From contig OW387149.1 in assembly GCA_936440205.1 (NCBI GenBank), positions 6,902,114 through 6,966,113 on the forward strand: a DNA stretch of 64,000 bases, given 5' to 3'. Shown one piece after another: positions 1 through 11,785 of the stretch. This DNA is from Lepidonotus clava. Lineage: Eukaryota > Annelida > Polychaeta > Phyllodocida > Polynoidae. The position numbers were made by a program, and so were the translations under genes. A model generated the notes under the pieces. It had not been told where the DNA came from and did no database searches. It saw nothing but the letters and a program-made list of their open reading frames with translations. Every line of letters begins with the position of its first letter. The first letter of the stretch is position 1.

Positions 1-3000
1 TCAAATCAGGTCAATTAGGAAAGTCATAGTCTAGGTATTGGCAACCAATAATAAACAAAGAATTCGTCAATATAGGGTCACCCCCAGGTGAAGGATTACG
101 TCAACAATGTTGGTCAGGATATTAAACCACCTGCAGGTTAATGTTACGTCACAACTTCGCTGTTTCCCAGACGTACCTCATAGGTTAGCCAATACCGATT
201 GTTCGCTGGTGCCCGCGCCTCGAACTCACGCTATCGCTGTACGTCACGAATAGACGCGGGTTCACCCTAACGCCCAGTTCGTCAGATTTTGGCTAACTCG
301 GCGTCACGTGATCACTTTTCAACCAATCAGAGCCATCGACACAACGGGGTGAACCTGAACTCTCTCAAGCCGTGTCCTCCTCACCGGGAGAGAAGGGAGC
401 CCAGCATAATACACATTGGTGCTACTTGGGAACCAGCAAACTTTAAAGGGCACCTGAGGACAGCCTGCAGGCGTGTCAGAAATCAATAAGTTTTGTTTCA
501 TGCCAGGAAATGTGCTAATATGGGGAACTCGGGCAGGCATGTGGACATGAAACAAGGGAAGGCTTTCAGGTGAAGTGGACTGTTTTGCTCTTTTCACTTA
601 TTTAACGTTGATCGGGTTCAATTGATTCAGGTAAATGGGTGCTTGCGCATTTGCTCAATTCATACTTGAAATGTTGGTAAATATTTTTCAATGTGATCTG
701 GGAATATTGAGTGCGTCAAAGAACCCATGAAACATGACCATAATGGTTGGTTCATGGAAATCTAGAACAACACTTTTTTTGAGTTGTGACAAGCTCTTGT
801 TTTAAGGTGACAACGCAAGTGATTTGGATTTTAGAAGGCACAATGTGGCTATCAACCAATGCAAACAACAATATAGAAAAAGCATATGGATGTGATTATG
901 GTGTGACTCGCTTTGCCTCAAGTTTTTTAAAATAATTTTTTCCGATCCTTTAATTTCTTGTGTCTCTATCAATTCAATTATGCACGTGAAACACTTGATG
1001 TAAGTCAATTAATGCGTGGTGGAATATGACCTTAATCGGTTTTCGAATCCGGCATTCACCATTCAGTGGTCAAACGATCAAGTGCCATATAAAGGTATAA
1101 ACCTCCTGTAAATGAGTCAGGACCCACATGCACTGCATACCAACAACAGTAGTTAACTGATTATCTTTATAGAAGGTCACCAACCGCTAGCTTTCTTGTG
1201 TACAGACTACTGTTATTGGTGAAAGGTACTTTGTACATCACACTGCGAGAAGTCAAAGAGCTGGTTATAATGTCATCACCCTACGCAAACGTGCACGATC
1301 AGATGTTCACACCAAACAATAAATGACTTTTAAAAAATGTGGTCTGACCAAATATAGAAGGAGGCCATAAGACAATGGAATTAACATCACTTATAAGTGT
1401 AGTCCAGACTATAGGGAAATTTGCTTATTCGGAAATGATTCAGGAAAGAGATAGACACACCGCATAATTATTAATCCGCATATGGCCTTTTCGGTGAAGG
1501 GTAAGCATTGTGCATTTTCAGCAATTAATAAATTATAAAGTATGCGATGATTCTTCCTATCAACTGATTGTTTGTCAGCATCCACTGACGTGTTTTTCGT
1601 GTTAAGATAGTTTTTGTACCCTTCATGACATCTTAGTATATGGCATTTCTTTAGTGAATAAAAAACTCTATTCCCTAATACTGTAAGTGACTGATCCAAG
1701 AAATGAACATTACTGCGGTGGTCACGGAAATTTCGAGTCATGAAATACCACGAGGGACAACCATAACAATTTTAAAATAGTAATATTGTGATCCAAATCC
1801 CGTCCAATAAATAGTTATGGTATGCCACAGATTATCATGTGACATTACAATAATATTGCAATAGAGTATCACTAATTTCGTTTTCACTAAGAGTCAAACA
1901 TGACAAGAAGTGTATGTGCTTGAGGTGTACAAATAAAGATTTATTCAAAGCTATACAAACAGTTGTCATTTTAGCAATAACCTTTTCTGCTATCGCCCAT
2001 TATTTGCAAAATGATTACAGCGAAATATTTACGGTCATCATTCCAGCTTGTGTAATGTCTAACATTGTTTTGGGGACTCATTTCATATTTTATGATAGCA
2101 TTTTTGTATGTGCAGACAAATACTGAAAGACATCCCTTTGTGGATCAAAGTGGGATTTGGATTAAAGGGGAAATCCGCTGACAAAAGCAAGACTGCTTTC
2201 ATCTTCCTGGATGAGGAAACGGCTCATCATAATTACTTCTATTATCTCTACACCACGTCGCCGTTATCCCATGATATATGCAATGTAAGCTCATTTGGAC
2301 AAATTATGCTTGGAGGTGGTAGGGGGTGCTACAACAGCAAAATAATTGAGTGAGCAAGTTAGTGAGTAATTGAGTAGATGAGTAGAAGAGTGAGTGTGTG
2401 ATCGATGATGTGATATAGAGGGGAAGGGCTGCTTTCCAAGCCGAGACGTTTGTCGGTGTTGAACAAAACTCAGCAACTAATGAAAAGTGGCGCCAAGCTA
2501 GATAGTTGATGACTAAACCCTTATTCGACATGCCCCTCCTCTGACAAAATTGGGCATGTTTGATATTTACCAATAATTGGTGGCAAGTAAATCGTCTCAT
2601 GGACGAGACTGAGTTAATCATTCGGGGATGGGGTTTTATTTTGTAGAAAAGGCTAAGCCCATGACACATAGAAAACTGATGCAAAAGTTGGTGACATTTG
2701 AGTTCTTCCCTGTCATGAGCTGCTCCCGCTTTACCCATATACATCTTCCCTGTTCATGTATTGTAAAAAAAAAAATAACTGCTTAACTTAGCACAAAAGC
2801 TATCTTCAAACAGGAACTTGAGAGAATCGGGGTTGACAAAATATAATCCCCATGGGAAAAGATTTGAGGTCGGATTAAGTGTATGATAGAGTTGGACAGG
2901 GAACATAATCATGTTAATATTGCCAGGAGGTTTTCTGACATTACACACCCTGGGGTGGACAAGTACAATACATGGATCATAAAAACAAATGGTTGGTGAG

Positions 3001-3203
3001 CAACGATTGTTATTGAGGTCAAGAATTACTGCTGTTTGACCACCTTTTTGACATAGACAAATGCCTTTTCTAAGCTGAAAATCCTACCATATATAAATAT
3101 TGATAGTTATTGTGCAATCATAAACATATTAAAGTGTTGTCGCTGTTGTGATTGGTTGTTCTGCAACAGACAACAGATCTCAGGCCAAAATGATACACTT
3201 GCA
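1..3203. other. Non-coding stretch, no gene recognised
   Basis: No supported coding exon was found on either strand; the short open frames have no recognisable domain or good splice context. Bases about 70-350 are richer in CpG than the rest and carry CRE-like and CCAAT-like motifs (separate entry). Around 2345-2410 there is a loose GAGTGAGTAA-type low-complexity run. The remainder is ordinary AT-rich DNA, inferred to be intron or 3' flank of the minus-strand NWD-like gene. Confidence 0.5.
70..350. promoter_or_regulatory. CpG-richer cluster of CRE-like and CCAAT motifs
   Basis: Within about 280 bp there are several ACGTCA/TGACGT-type half sites (TTACGTCACA, GTACGTCACG, GCGTCACGTGATC, which includes an E-box CACGTG) and two CCAAT boxes (AGCCAATACC, AACCAATCAG). 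CpG density is visibly higher than in the flanks. This could be an internal promoter or enhancer, but no exon next to it was recognised, so direction and target are unknown. Chance clustering is possible. Confidence 0.25.
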
Positions 3204-3568
3204 GGAGGCATTTTCAGAACAAAATCTTAGTTAAAGATTCTTTTTCTTTGTTGTAATAAGATTTTCTTAAAGATAAGAGAGGTTTTAAGAAGAAAAAAAG
3301 AGTTCTTTGTAAAGCCTGAATAAAAAATCTTTGTTAATTAAAGAGACCTACAACCTGATCTTAGACCCAGTATGGTCAATGTTATATCAATGGCAAAACA
3401 CAGGTAAGAAAGTAATTTTACCTAGGTATTTCATAACATGATATTAAGAATCAATCGATTCTTAAAAAGCATCTTTGTACAATTCAACATCAATTTTGAA
3501 TTAAGAATTTCTTATTTCAGGTACTAAGATTCACCCGTTTCTTATTATTTTGTTATGAAATACCCTCC
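3204..3568. mobile_element. Short inverted-repeat element (MITE-like), 365 bp
   Basis: The left end (GGAGGCATTTTCAGAACAAA) is matched in inverse by the right end (GGAGGGTATTTCATAACAAA on the minus strand), giving imperfect terminal inverted repeats of about 25-30 bp. The interior is full of TTAAGAATC/GATTCTTAA words, and a third copy of the terminal word (TATTTCATAACA) lies near 3428. There is no coding capacity. No clear target-site duplication was seen. Superfamily not assigned. Confidence 0.55.
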
Positions 3569-6500
3569 AGGAAAGTTGTGTAATAGGACATATGAGCTCC
3601 CAGATTACACCTTTCATTAGTCGTGCAATCGTCTCTCCCTGGCTGCGAGAACTTGAACAGGACTAATAATCATACTTGCGCACAGTTATCATTATTTCAA
3701 TTCATGAGGACTTGTATCATTTGCTGAACGCTGGGTATTCTTCAGAGATTTGTCATTATGCGAAGGGCCACGCAAGAGCTTGTCACCGTATATGCAATAT
3801 ATTGTGGACCCAACACTCAATGCCAAAGCAATACATTTTAAGATTCGGTTCAGAGTCCTGCCTCGCCCTTAGTCTGAGACGTAGTTAGAAAGAGCAAAAT
3901 GGCGACAACTGGGATGTTTAACTGATAACCAATTAATTCGGAAATACCCCATCTCTATTTAGATATATTCATATTTCTGAGCCAATATAAATATTGCAAA
4001 TCATAAATGTTCCATGCTGATGGAACTGAAACTCCTGGGTACTGAAACCAATGACATTATTCTTTATATTTTACTATGATAATCTCATAACATGGCCCAC
4101 CCTTTTTATATGTTTCCTTATGCAGAAATGCATCTTGCATCACTGATAGGTGTGTCAGAAGTAGTTTTACGTGACATTTATTGACATGCATATGTATAAA
4201 TGCAAGTTCATGATCCTTAAAGACATCTAGTGTGGACTGTCCTACCAATACACTGTACTTTTATTTCATAGAAGAAGATTTAAAATATTTATTAACACAC
4301 CCTCCTAATTACAATCAGCTAAAGCTTAAAAATGAGATGTTGTCTGAGCGATGGTAAGTGAGCAACTGATTGCAAACCGTTGAACCGGGCCCGGAAAAAA
4401 ACATTTTATAGGTATCACTATACAAATTATGTAAAACTATCATTTCCTTCCATGCAGACATTTCTCAATATCAATTCCTAAATTTCGATAGGCACATCAG
4501 AAAAATCATGATGAATGATGTTGACAAGGTTGGATTTCAGAGGCAGCCTCCTGTTCTTTTTGTTTCATGAAGCAAAGACAAAATCAAAATGTATTTACTT
4601 AAAATCATGCTACATTTCTGCCTACCAATAAATAGATAAGGTTTGTCCAATGAATGTTGATAAAAAGGATTTACTATAAACCTAAAAAACATGTTAAGGG
4701 GCACTCCTGTGCAAAGCACTGATGCACTCGTGATGACGATCACTGGGTCCAATTCACCTAATCTGAAACTAGTGTTTTTACAGGGCGCAAAAAAGGAAGG
4801 GGACATATTACTGAGTATTTGGGAATACAGTCGTCCTGACGGTTGGATAATGAAAATAAACATAGTCGGGGTTAGTCATGGACAGGTCTCAGCATCAGTT
4901 AGATGTCATCTGTACTTAAACAAACACCCGGTGAGTACTACTCCTACTATGTACGGCTCGTAGTGGGGCAGGGCAATCACTGTGACCCCACTAAACTGGA
5001 GCTGACATTAATGTTGGTGAAATGTTTAGTTTATCAAAGTAATTATTGCGCTTATGACTTGTAAGTAAAGGGCCTATTTAGTATGTGCGCACATTTAAAA
5101 AGATCCAGACCCCATCAGCACCCCGTTGATGCGTACATAACCAATGGAGCTCAACAGACCTTTATTGGATATTAAATAGAAGTATGTGACACGAGCCATT
5201 GGATTCTAAGATCTAATTGTTATTATATTTCATATTTCCTTTGTTTTTTGGTAATTACCAACAACTCTGTTTAAAGATGTCTCAAGGATTTCTACATCTC
5301 AAAATTATATTAACATGCATTATACAAGGAGGGGAGAGTAATGCTAGATAATATTCTTAAAGGCACACCAACTCACTTTGTCTTTTGCAAGCGTTATCGA
5401 CAAGACGATTATATACTGTAGCACAATTAAGTACCTTGTGCATAGGTTTGGCATTAAAGAAACGCTGTAGTTGAAAAAAAACAATACCAGTCTGCTTCTT
5501 GGAAGCTTGGGCCTCATAGGTTTACATATATACGCCAACATAGTTCTGGAGAGTCGCCAGACACTCTCTGTTCTAAAAATAGATTAAGCCTTTTTGACCT
5601 ACTTCCGGGGGCCAAACTAGGTCAGCTAACTAGGTCACTTCCGTGACGTCGTCAAAGAGATCAGGATCCGAATTCCTTTCTTACTCGTAATAATGCAAAT
5701 AAAAGGTTGGACGAATTGAAAAGAGAACTGTTATTTTAAAATCTCCTATCACAGATATTATTATTGAATATGGACTGCACGGATTGTATTTCAAAATATT
5801 AATACAGTCAAATTTCCAACGTTTAAATATACATTGAAAATAGAATCTTCGGCAATTATATCCCATGATCAATAATCACAATCATTATATGTTGGATTTT
5901 TCAAGTGATGCAGTGGCTAGTTTTACGGACGCCCCGTGCGCTCTGGGTGCATTAATTGAAACAGAAATTTACGCACGGATCCAGCAAAAATGCGTAATTT
6001 CCTCCATTTAATTAGGCATTATATATAAAAAAAAAAAAGCGTCTTTATAATTCATTGTTTCTTTTCTGACCTAATCACTTTTGATGTTTAAAAGAATCGT
6101 CTATTGTTCCTTTCTATTCTCAGAAGCAGTAGAAGTAAAAGACGTAAACTAGTTCTTTCGGATTGCTTACATCCTGTATTGCGTGATAGGACGGACATAT
6201 CCATACACATCCTTGGTCCTGGTTCAGAGGAAACATCAATCTGAACTGTATTTTCTTTGTACGACCCTGACATTAGATAGGGCTCAGGCCTATAGCATTA
6301 CTTGTACTATAACAGGAAATGTGGAATACACCCAAAAATTGTGAATTGAAAAGATTCAGAATAATTGAAGCGGTTTTAGTTGATCATGTTTGGGTGACGA
6401 CTGAGACAGATATTTCTCTGTATAAACAAATGATTTATAAATCATAGAAATCTAAAATGTATTCCTCTGATAGAAGTATGGTTAGATAAAACGTGGTTAA

Positions 6501-8431
6501 AAAGCTTAACTTTATCATGGACTGTGTGCATATCTGTCCTTCTAAATTTAAAATGACGATTTCAATGGACAAAAGGTTGAAAAATATTAATACGTAAAGG
6601 TTATGCATTCATAATGATTCAAGGAGAGTATATACATCGACATGTGTCTACCTGTTCCAAAAGCAAATAAAGAAATACTATTTTCATTTCAGTAAACTGA
6701 CTGTGGGAACGAGTTCTCCGTGTCACGTACGAACATTATTAAGTGTATTGGGTTCATGCCAGTTCCAAGAACCAGGCTAAACTATCTTTCTTTGGTTGTT
6801 TGTTTGGTTGTTGACAGATTGTATTGGTGTGTCATAAATCATGGAAATTGTTTGTGCCCGACTTTCTTTTCGTGTTTAAATGAGGTACTGTTTCTCACAA
6901 ATCGTGTGAAAGGTCTAAGATATATATTTTTCTATACGGTTTTTATTGCCAACATCACGTAAGTGCATGGTCTTCCTAAAGGAAACATGTTATCTTCACT
7001 AGTCTAGATCTCAGACATCGTAAGGATGTTTTTCCTACAAAACAATTATGGGGGAAGTGTAAGATCACTGATTTTCAAGACACTTTGTTTTCCAGATTTT
7101 GAACAAAATAAGGGACACTATTATGCTGTGACTTTCTTACATTTTCATCATGGCAAGCTCTTAATTCCTGTCCTCACATCCACATGTCGCAACAACAACG
7201 AATTTACCTCCGCGAAATTTCCTGATTTTTTTCCTTAAATTTATCTATACTTATATCCTTTTACTTTTCCATCCACATTATGAGAATTATCTCAAGAATC
7301 TGCAAGTTTTATTCCCGAGAGATAACAGTATACCAAATATAAAACAATATGAAAATGAATATGTACATCCAAGAGAGAAGTCGTATATCTGTGAACAACA
7401 ATGTAATTATAACATATGACGCTTCAAGGGAAAGAAGCAGTGATAAACATTTAAAACTTTCTGGATTTAATTAGCTCTCTTTCGTTTAATTATCTTTGAT
7501 GCATGCTATAATTGGATAATCTGATTTGTTTATTTTGACAGTGCCCCGAAATAGACTGAGCAGACGTCTATGACCTTTACCTAAAGGTCCTGTCTTCATC
7601 ACACAGAGTTCACGTGATACAAAACTAATTAATGATGTTTGTGTCAAATCCCAGTAGCTCATTGTGAATATGTTGACTTACAGCACTTTTTATGGAACTT
7701 TATGTGACTCTTTTTTATGAAATAACCTCTTTTTCTCAACAATGTTGTCATTTATCAGGGATATCTGTGATTTAAGACGATAATTACTTAATTAGTAGAA
7801 AAAGTTTTATGAGATCAAGGGGGAGGAAGATCCATCATGCTATATTGAACTAACATCATGTTGTTATTCTATTACTTATCAGTCATTACCCCAAAATATG
7901 AATAAAGAAGATCAACTATTTGAAAAAATAGGCATGTAAGTCGTAGAAAGTCACTTCTGCTGGAAAATTTACTAAGGCAAACTATAACCTATTCTTCAAA
8001 ACATAGAAAAACGGTAACAGGTTATTTACTCTCTTTTTAAAAAATCGTCAAGGGCACTCCACCTCCTATAATCTTATCAGTAAAGTGAGTTAATTATAGG
8101 AATAAAGAGGTCCATAATGTAATACTCAGATAAATAACTAGGTCATGACTTATAGCTTCATATTTTACTTTTGAACCAATCGCATTGACATTTGGAGTAC
8201 CTTTGCTGGTTCCCGTTGTGTTGTGATGTTGTATTGAATACAGATTCACAGTTCTTCATAGAAGGCCAAGAACCAGAGACTATTGACTAGGCTGACCAGC
8301 CACTGAGGGGGAATCCCCTTCTCAATCCAACCAATAGCAAGTCGTCAATGCTAAATGGTACCTTCAGGAGGGCCCTTGGCCAGAATGGTAAATAATAAAT
8401 ACAACAACTTTCGCCTTGCCTGCATTTAGTA
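3569..8431. other. Non-coding stretch with small repeat traces
   Basis: AT-rich sequence without supported exons. A copy of a dispersed repeat sharing GGGCCT...AGTATG...CCAGACCCC words lies near 5066-5170. A motif cluster near 5600-5660 is listed separately. A poly-A run lies near 6027. Small open frames here are short, lack family motifs and look like chance. Confidence 0.45.
5597..5660. promoter_or_regulatory. Cluster of ETS-like, CRE-like and AGGTCA half-site motifs
   Basis: Over about 60 bp the sequence holds two CTTCCG ETS-like cores, a GTGACGTCG CRE-like site and two AGGTCA half sites seven bases apart. The density is unusual for this AT-rich region, but no nearby exon was recognised. 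Regulatory function is inferred only from motif density. Confidence 0.2.
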
Positions 8432-8875
8432 TTAAGCCTGTATTCCACATGTCGATTTTGCTACCAATTTGTAGCGGGGGGAATCAAGGTTGAATAGAGC
8501 TGTGTTGTATATCACGAGAAAAGGTTTGTATTCCACATACCTAAAGTGTGCTGCCAATTTTGGCTGCTGTTCTTTTGGCAGTGCCGATAATATATAATCG
8601 GCAGCATTGCCTATAGAATTTTACCAACACGTTGGTAAATTTTACTCGCCGATTATGTACTGCTTACCGATATCACAATTTTGGCAGCCGATATCACACT
8701 TTCGGCGGCCGAAATCACGCCGTAAGTACGGGCCACCGATATAGAACAATACCATGCATATAAAGAGGCTCAGTATCGGCAGCGCGTACTTTCGGTATGT
8801 GGAATACGGCCTAAAGAAAATCAAACAAATACAAAATCGCAAGCATCAAAGTCAGTATGTGGAATACAAGCTTTA
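8432..8875. mobile_element. Palindromic non-autonomous DNA element, TATTCCACAT family
   Basis: The ends are inverted: TAAGCCTGTATTCCACAT on the left and ATGTGGAATACAAGCTTTA on the right. A second nested inverted pair sits inside (TTTGTATTCCACATACC near 8525 and GGTATGTGGAATACGG near 8794). The interior is rich in CCGAT/ATCGG words, so the whole unit can fold on itself. The same terminal words recur near 16599, 17669, 17979 and 20898-21100. There is no coding capacity. One reading is a MITE inserted in, or duplicated from, a relative. Confidence 0.6.
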
Positions 8876-9304
8876 CTTGTTGTCCATGAAGGCAGTACTT
8901 TGGCATTGGGGACTGCTTGATCTTCTATACAAAGTAGACAGTTTGGTATGTTGTCATGGTAACTGGCTAAACAGGCATACTAGGTATGATAAACTGAGCC
9001 AAGGGGCAATGGGGGTGGCCCCAGGGACACTCTCCCGGCACAAGTCCAGTATTTAGATATGCTGCAGAGCTAAGCAAGTCTATGCTTGGAGAGTTGGGAT
9101 GGGAGGCAATAGGGTTGTAGTAGGAGAGATATAGGAAGAGACTGAAGTAGGATGGTATAGGGGTTAGATTGGATGTTGGGATGGGGTTATTGGAAAATGT
9201 CTTGAGCTTAGATGCTGTTTGAATGGCTGGGATGACGGATGTTTGATAGATGGATCCGGTGGGTCAGGGGAGGTTGCGCATAGTGTGGCAACGTCTGAAG
9301 TCCA
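8876..9304. other. Non-coding stretch, nothing recognised
   Basis: No exon, RNA gene or clear repeat was recognised here. Base composition is G-richer on the plus strand (GGGATGG and GGGTTAG words) than the flanks. Confidence 0.4.
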
Positions 9305-9604
9305 TATTACACAACGCGTTGTTTAGCATAAGCGTTGGGTACGACGTTCAAGTTAATATTCGCATTGGTATACGCGTTGGGCACTATTGGCGTTGGTTTT
9401 CACATTTAGCATTAGCCTCACATTTGCTTTATTTTGCAGACACATTATTACTCGCTTTGTAGTACTAATGCAGAAAAAGGGTTCGCGTTGGACTACGTCA
9501 GGGACCCAGTTTGCGTCCGGGATTTGTGCTGGATTTACAAACATATCTGTAACATCATTAGAATCCCTCACGTTGGGCAACGTTACCCAAGGCGTAGTGT
9601 AATA
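9305..9604. mobile_element. 300-bp inverted-repeat element with TATTACAC ends
   Basis: The left end TATTACACAACGCGTTG and the right end CAAGGCGTAGTGTAATA are imperfect inverted copies of 17 bp. The interior repeats GCGTTGG/CCAACGC-type words (GCGTTGGGTACGACG, CGCGTTGGGCAC, GGCGTTGG, CGTTGGGCAACG), so it is CpG-rich against its surroundings. It has no coding capacity. The overlapping small open frames on both strands are artefacts of the repeated words. Superfamily unassigned. Confidence 0.55.
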
Positions 9605-10365
9605 CTGCCATATAACAGTGAGAGGTAGAGGTATCGCAATAATTAAGACAGCGGAGATGTAGAGGAGGAAGGGGGGGGGGGGGTAAGATGGAGGGGTGAG
9701 GGGTGATTGAGGGGGATGAAGTGGCGCGCATGCTGTTGCAAGTGAAATAATATTGAAATATGGTAGATCTCGAGGTGAGGGTAGAGGTCTGGGAGGATGT
9801 CAGGGGAGGGAATTTATGTGCAGGGAATCTTACAAACCCAGTACCTGTATGTGTACTTCTCGTTTGGTACTATGATAGGTATTTTGATATGCCAAAGGCA
9901 TAATTATCAAACATACGTGTCAAAATATATAATGTCTCTTTGTATATTACTAATATATAAATATACTTGATCTATTTTGACAAAAAGGTTTGCTAATATC
10001 GACAAAATATTTAAATTTCTTAATCATGTCATGCTACAAGTTGGGACCTTACACAAATGGAAATGTTACAGCAGCTAGCATTATCAGCCCTTACTTTATT
10101 GCTCACCTTTCTGGTAATATAATATCTGAATATGGATATGGACTGATACCAGTGGTGTAATCTTCATATACGGTGAAACAGGACCCTCATCCGTGACCAG
10201 TTAGCTTGGTGCCAACATACCTGTCATTGTTCTCATTCTCTTAGCTCTTAGGTCAGACGGTAGAGTTTGTTTTACATTTGTCCTGTTTTATCGTAAGTTT
10301 TACCAGGATCTTCCTGTCGGGCATTTCCCATTCTTCCACACAGTCTTGAAGTAATATACCACCTT
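9605..10365. other. Non-coding stretch with a poly-G run
   Basis: AT-rich sequence with a G-rich run near 9670-9685 and GA-rich low complexity either side (9650-9800). No exon or RNA gene was recognised. Confidence 0.4.
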
Positions 10366-10604
10366 TCATTGCTGATACATTGTTTTTCTTGGGTTGCACC
10401 CTACTCCTTTTAATCCAAAAATATTTTGGGGGGAATTTGTGTGTGCATATGAGAATTCATTAACCTTTGGTAGAGTGTGCGCCACTGAAGGAGTGAGACA
10501 TGTAACAAAGGTGCATGCCTTGTCATAATCCATGTCCCCGGTAGGAAACCAGGCTGGAATCAAACCTGGGACCGATTAGCAGACAAGTTCTCTGACACTT
10601 ATAA
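10366..10604 (-). mobile_element. tRNA-derived SINE fragment (candidate)
   Basis: Read on the minus strand, bases 10604 down to about 10549 resemble the 3' half of a tRNA: CTGCTAATC, like the anticodon loop of tRNA-Ser(GCT), is followed by GGTTTGATTCC, one base from the polymerase III B box. The A-box half is poorly preserved. The unrelated body to the left, down to about 10366, would be the SINE body, but its end is a guess. No second full copy lies in the window to confirm it. Confidence 0.4.
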
Positions 10605-10933
10605 GATAATTCCTTTTAGGGGGACTCTCAACAATAGGATACACGACCACAGATATGTGCAGTCCCTTTTACACAAGGATATACGTGTATATGACTACGA
10701 TATCTATTACAGGGTTCTGAATTAGTTCCTTCGGTTATCAATCATATATATGGCATCGGAATTATCTGACTATTATGCATATTTTAGAATAGTGAAGAGC
10801 AACTCATAAATGATATCACTCTACTTATGCTCTTCTGGATGGCACAAGGGAAACGAGCTATCACATAAACCTCATTACAGATATAATTGATGATTATAAT
10901 GCCTATTCCCAAACCTAAAAATAATGTACTATA

Positions 10934-11785
10934 CACTGTAAAAAGTTGGTGTTAATTTACAGCACTTCTTGCAGTAAATTTACAGCACTTTTTATTGTTG
11001 GAAATTCTGAAGCAATATTCACTGTAAAACTACAGTATTAGTACTGTAAATTTACTCAAATACAGCAGCTTTGTAATTTTACTGTACTTTTTCATGTAAA
11101 TTTATTCTCCACCAGGTGGGGCAAAAGCTTATCATCAGTAAAACGTTGGCAGTTTTTATCTTAAAACTATATTTCAAGATGAATTATTTATATTTAATTA
11201 AAATTTAATGTGATAAAGAGATCCAAATACTAATCCAGTATATCACATAATAGATATCCCTACTCTGTCTTAATAATTTCAAGGTACAGAGATAATTGTC
11301 TGATTGAGACACCGTTTTGGTAGCAAATTGCCTTCATAGGTCTGTGTTGGATTGGCAGTTCTTCATTGCAACACCATTCCGTGCATGTATTTGCTAATAC
11401 TCTTAGCATAAATACATCCCTCATCCTAAACACATTGGTTTGAGGTTGGAATTAAGCCTTTCTCCAACATTTAGTTGGATTTTGGAAAGGAAATTAATAA
11501 AGATAAAGTGGTAAAATGTTTGTTTTAGCATGCTGTAAAAATACAGCAAGTACTGTAAATTTACAGCAAAAATTGCTGGAACCTTTGCTGCCAGCAACTT
11601 CTGCTGTAAATTAACAGCACTTTGTCTGCTGTAAATTTACAGCATATTTTGCTGTAGGAAATCAACAGTACATTATACTGTAAATTTACAGTACAAAGAG
11701 TGCTGTAAATTTACAGCAAAAGTTGCTGGAACCTTTGCTGCCAGCAACTTTTGCTGTAAATTTACAGTAGTTACTTCTTACAGTG
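10934..11785. mobile_element. TA-flanked non-autonomous element, CACTG ends, TGTAAATTTACA words
   Basis: The ends CACTGTAAAAAG and CTTCTTACAGTG are inverted, and a TA dinucleotide flanks each side, consistent with a TA target duplication as in Tc1/mariner-like or ISL2EU-like elements. Inside, CTGTAAATTTACAG palindromes occur over and over, and two copies of a longer hairpin (GTTGCTGGAACC...GCCAGCAAC) lie near 11560-11600 and 11720-11755. There is no coding capacity. It shares terminal bases and architecture with the element at 29475-30367, but the interior word differs. Confidence 0.65.
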
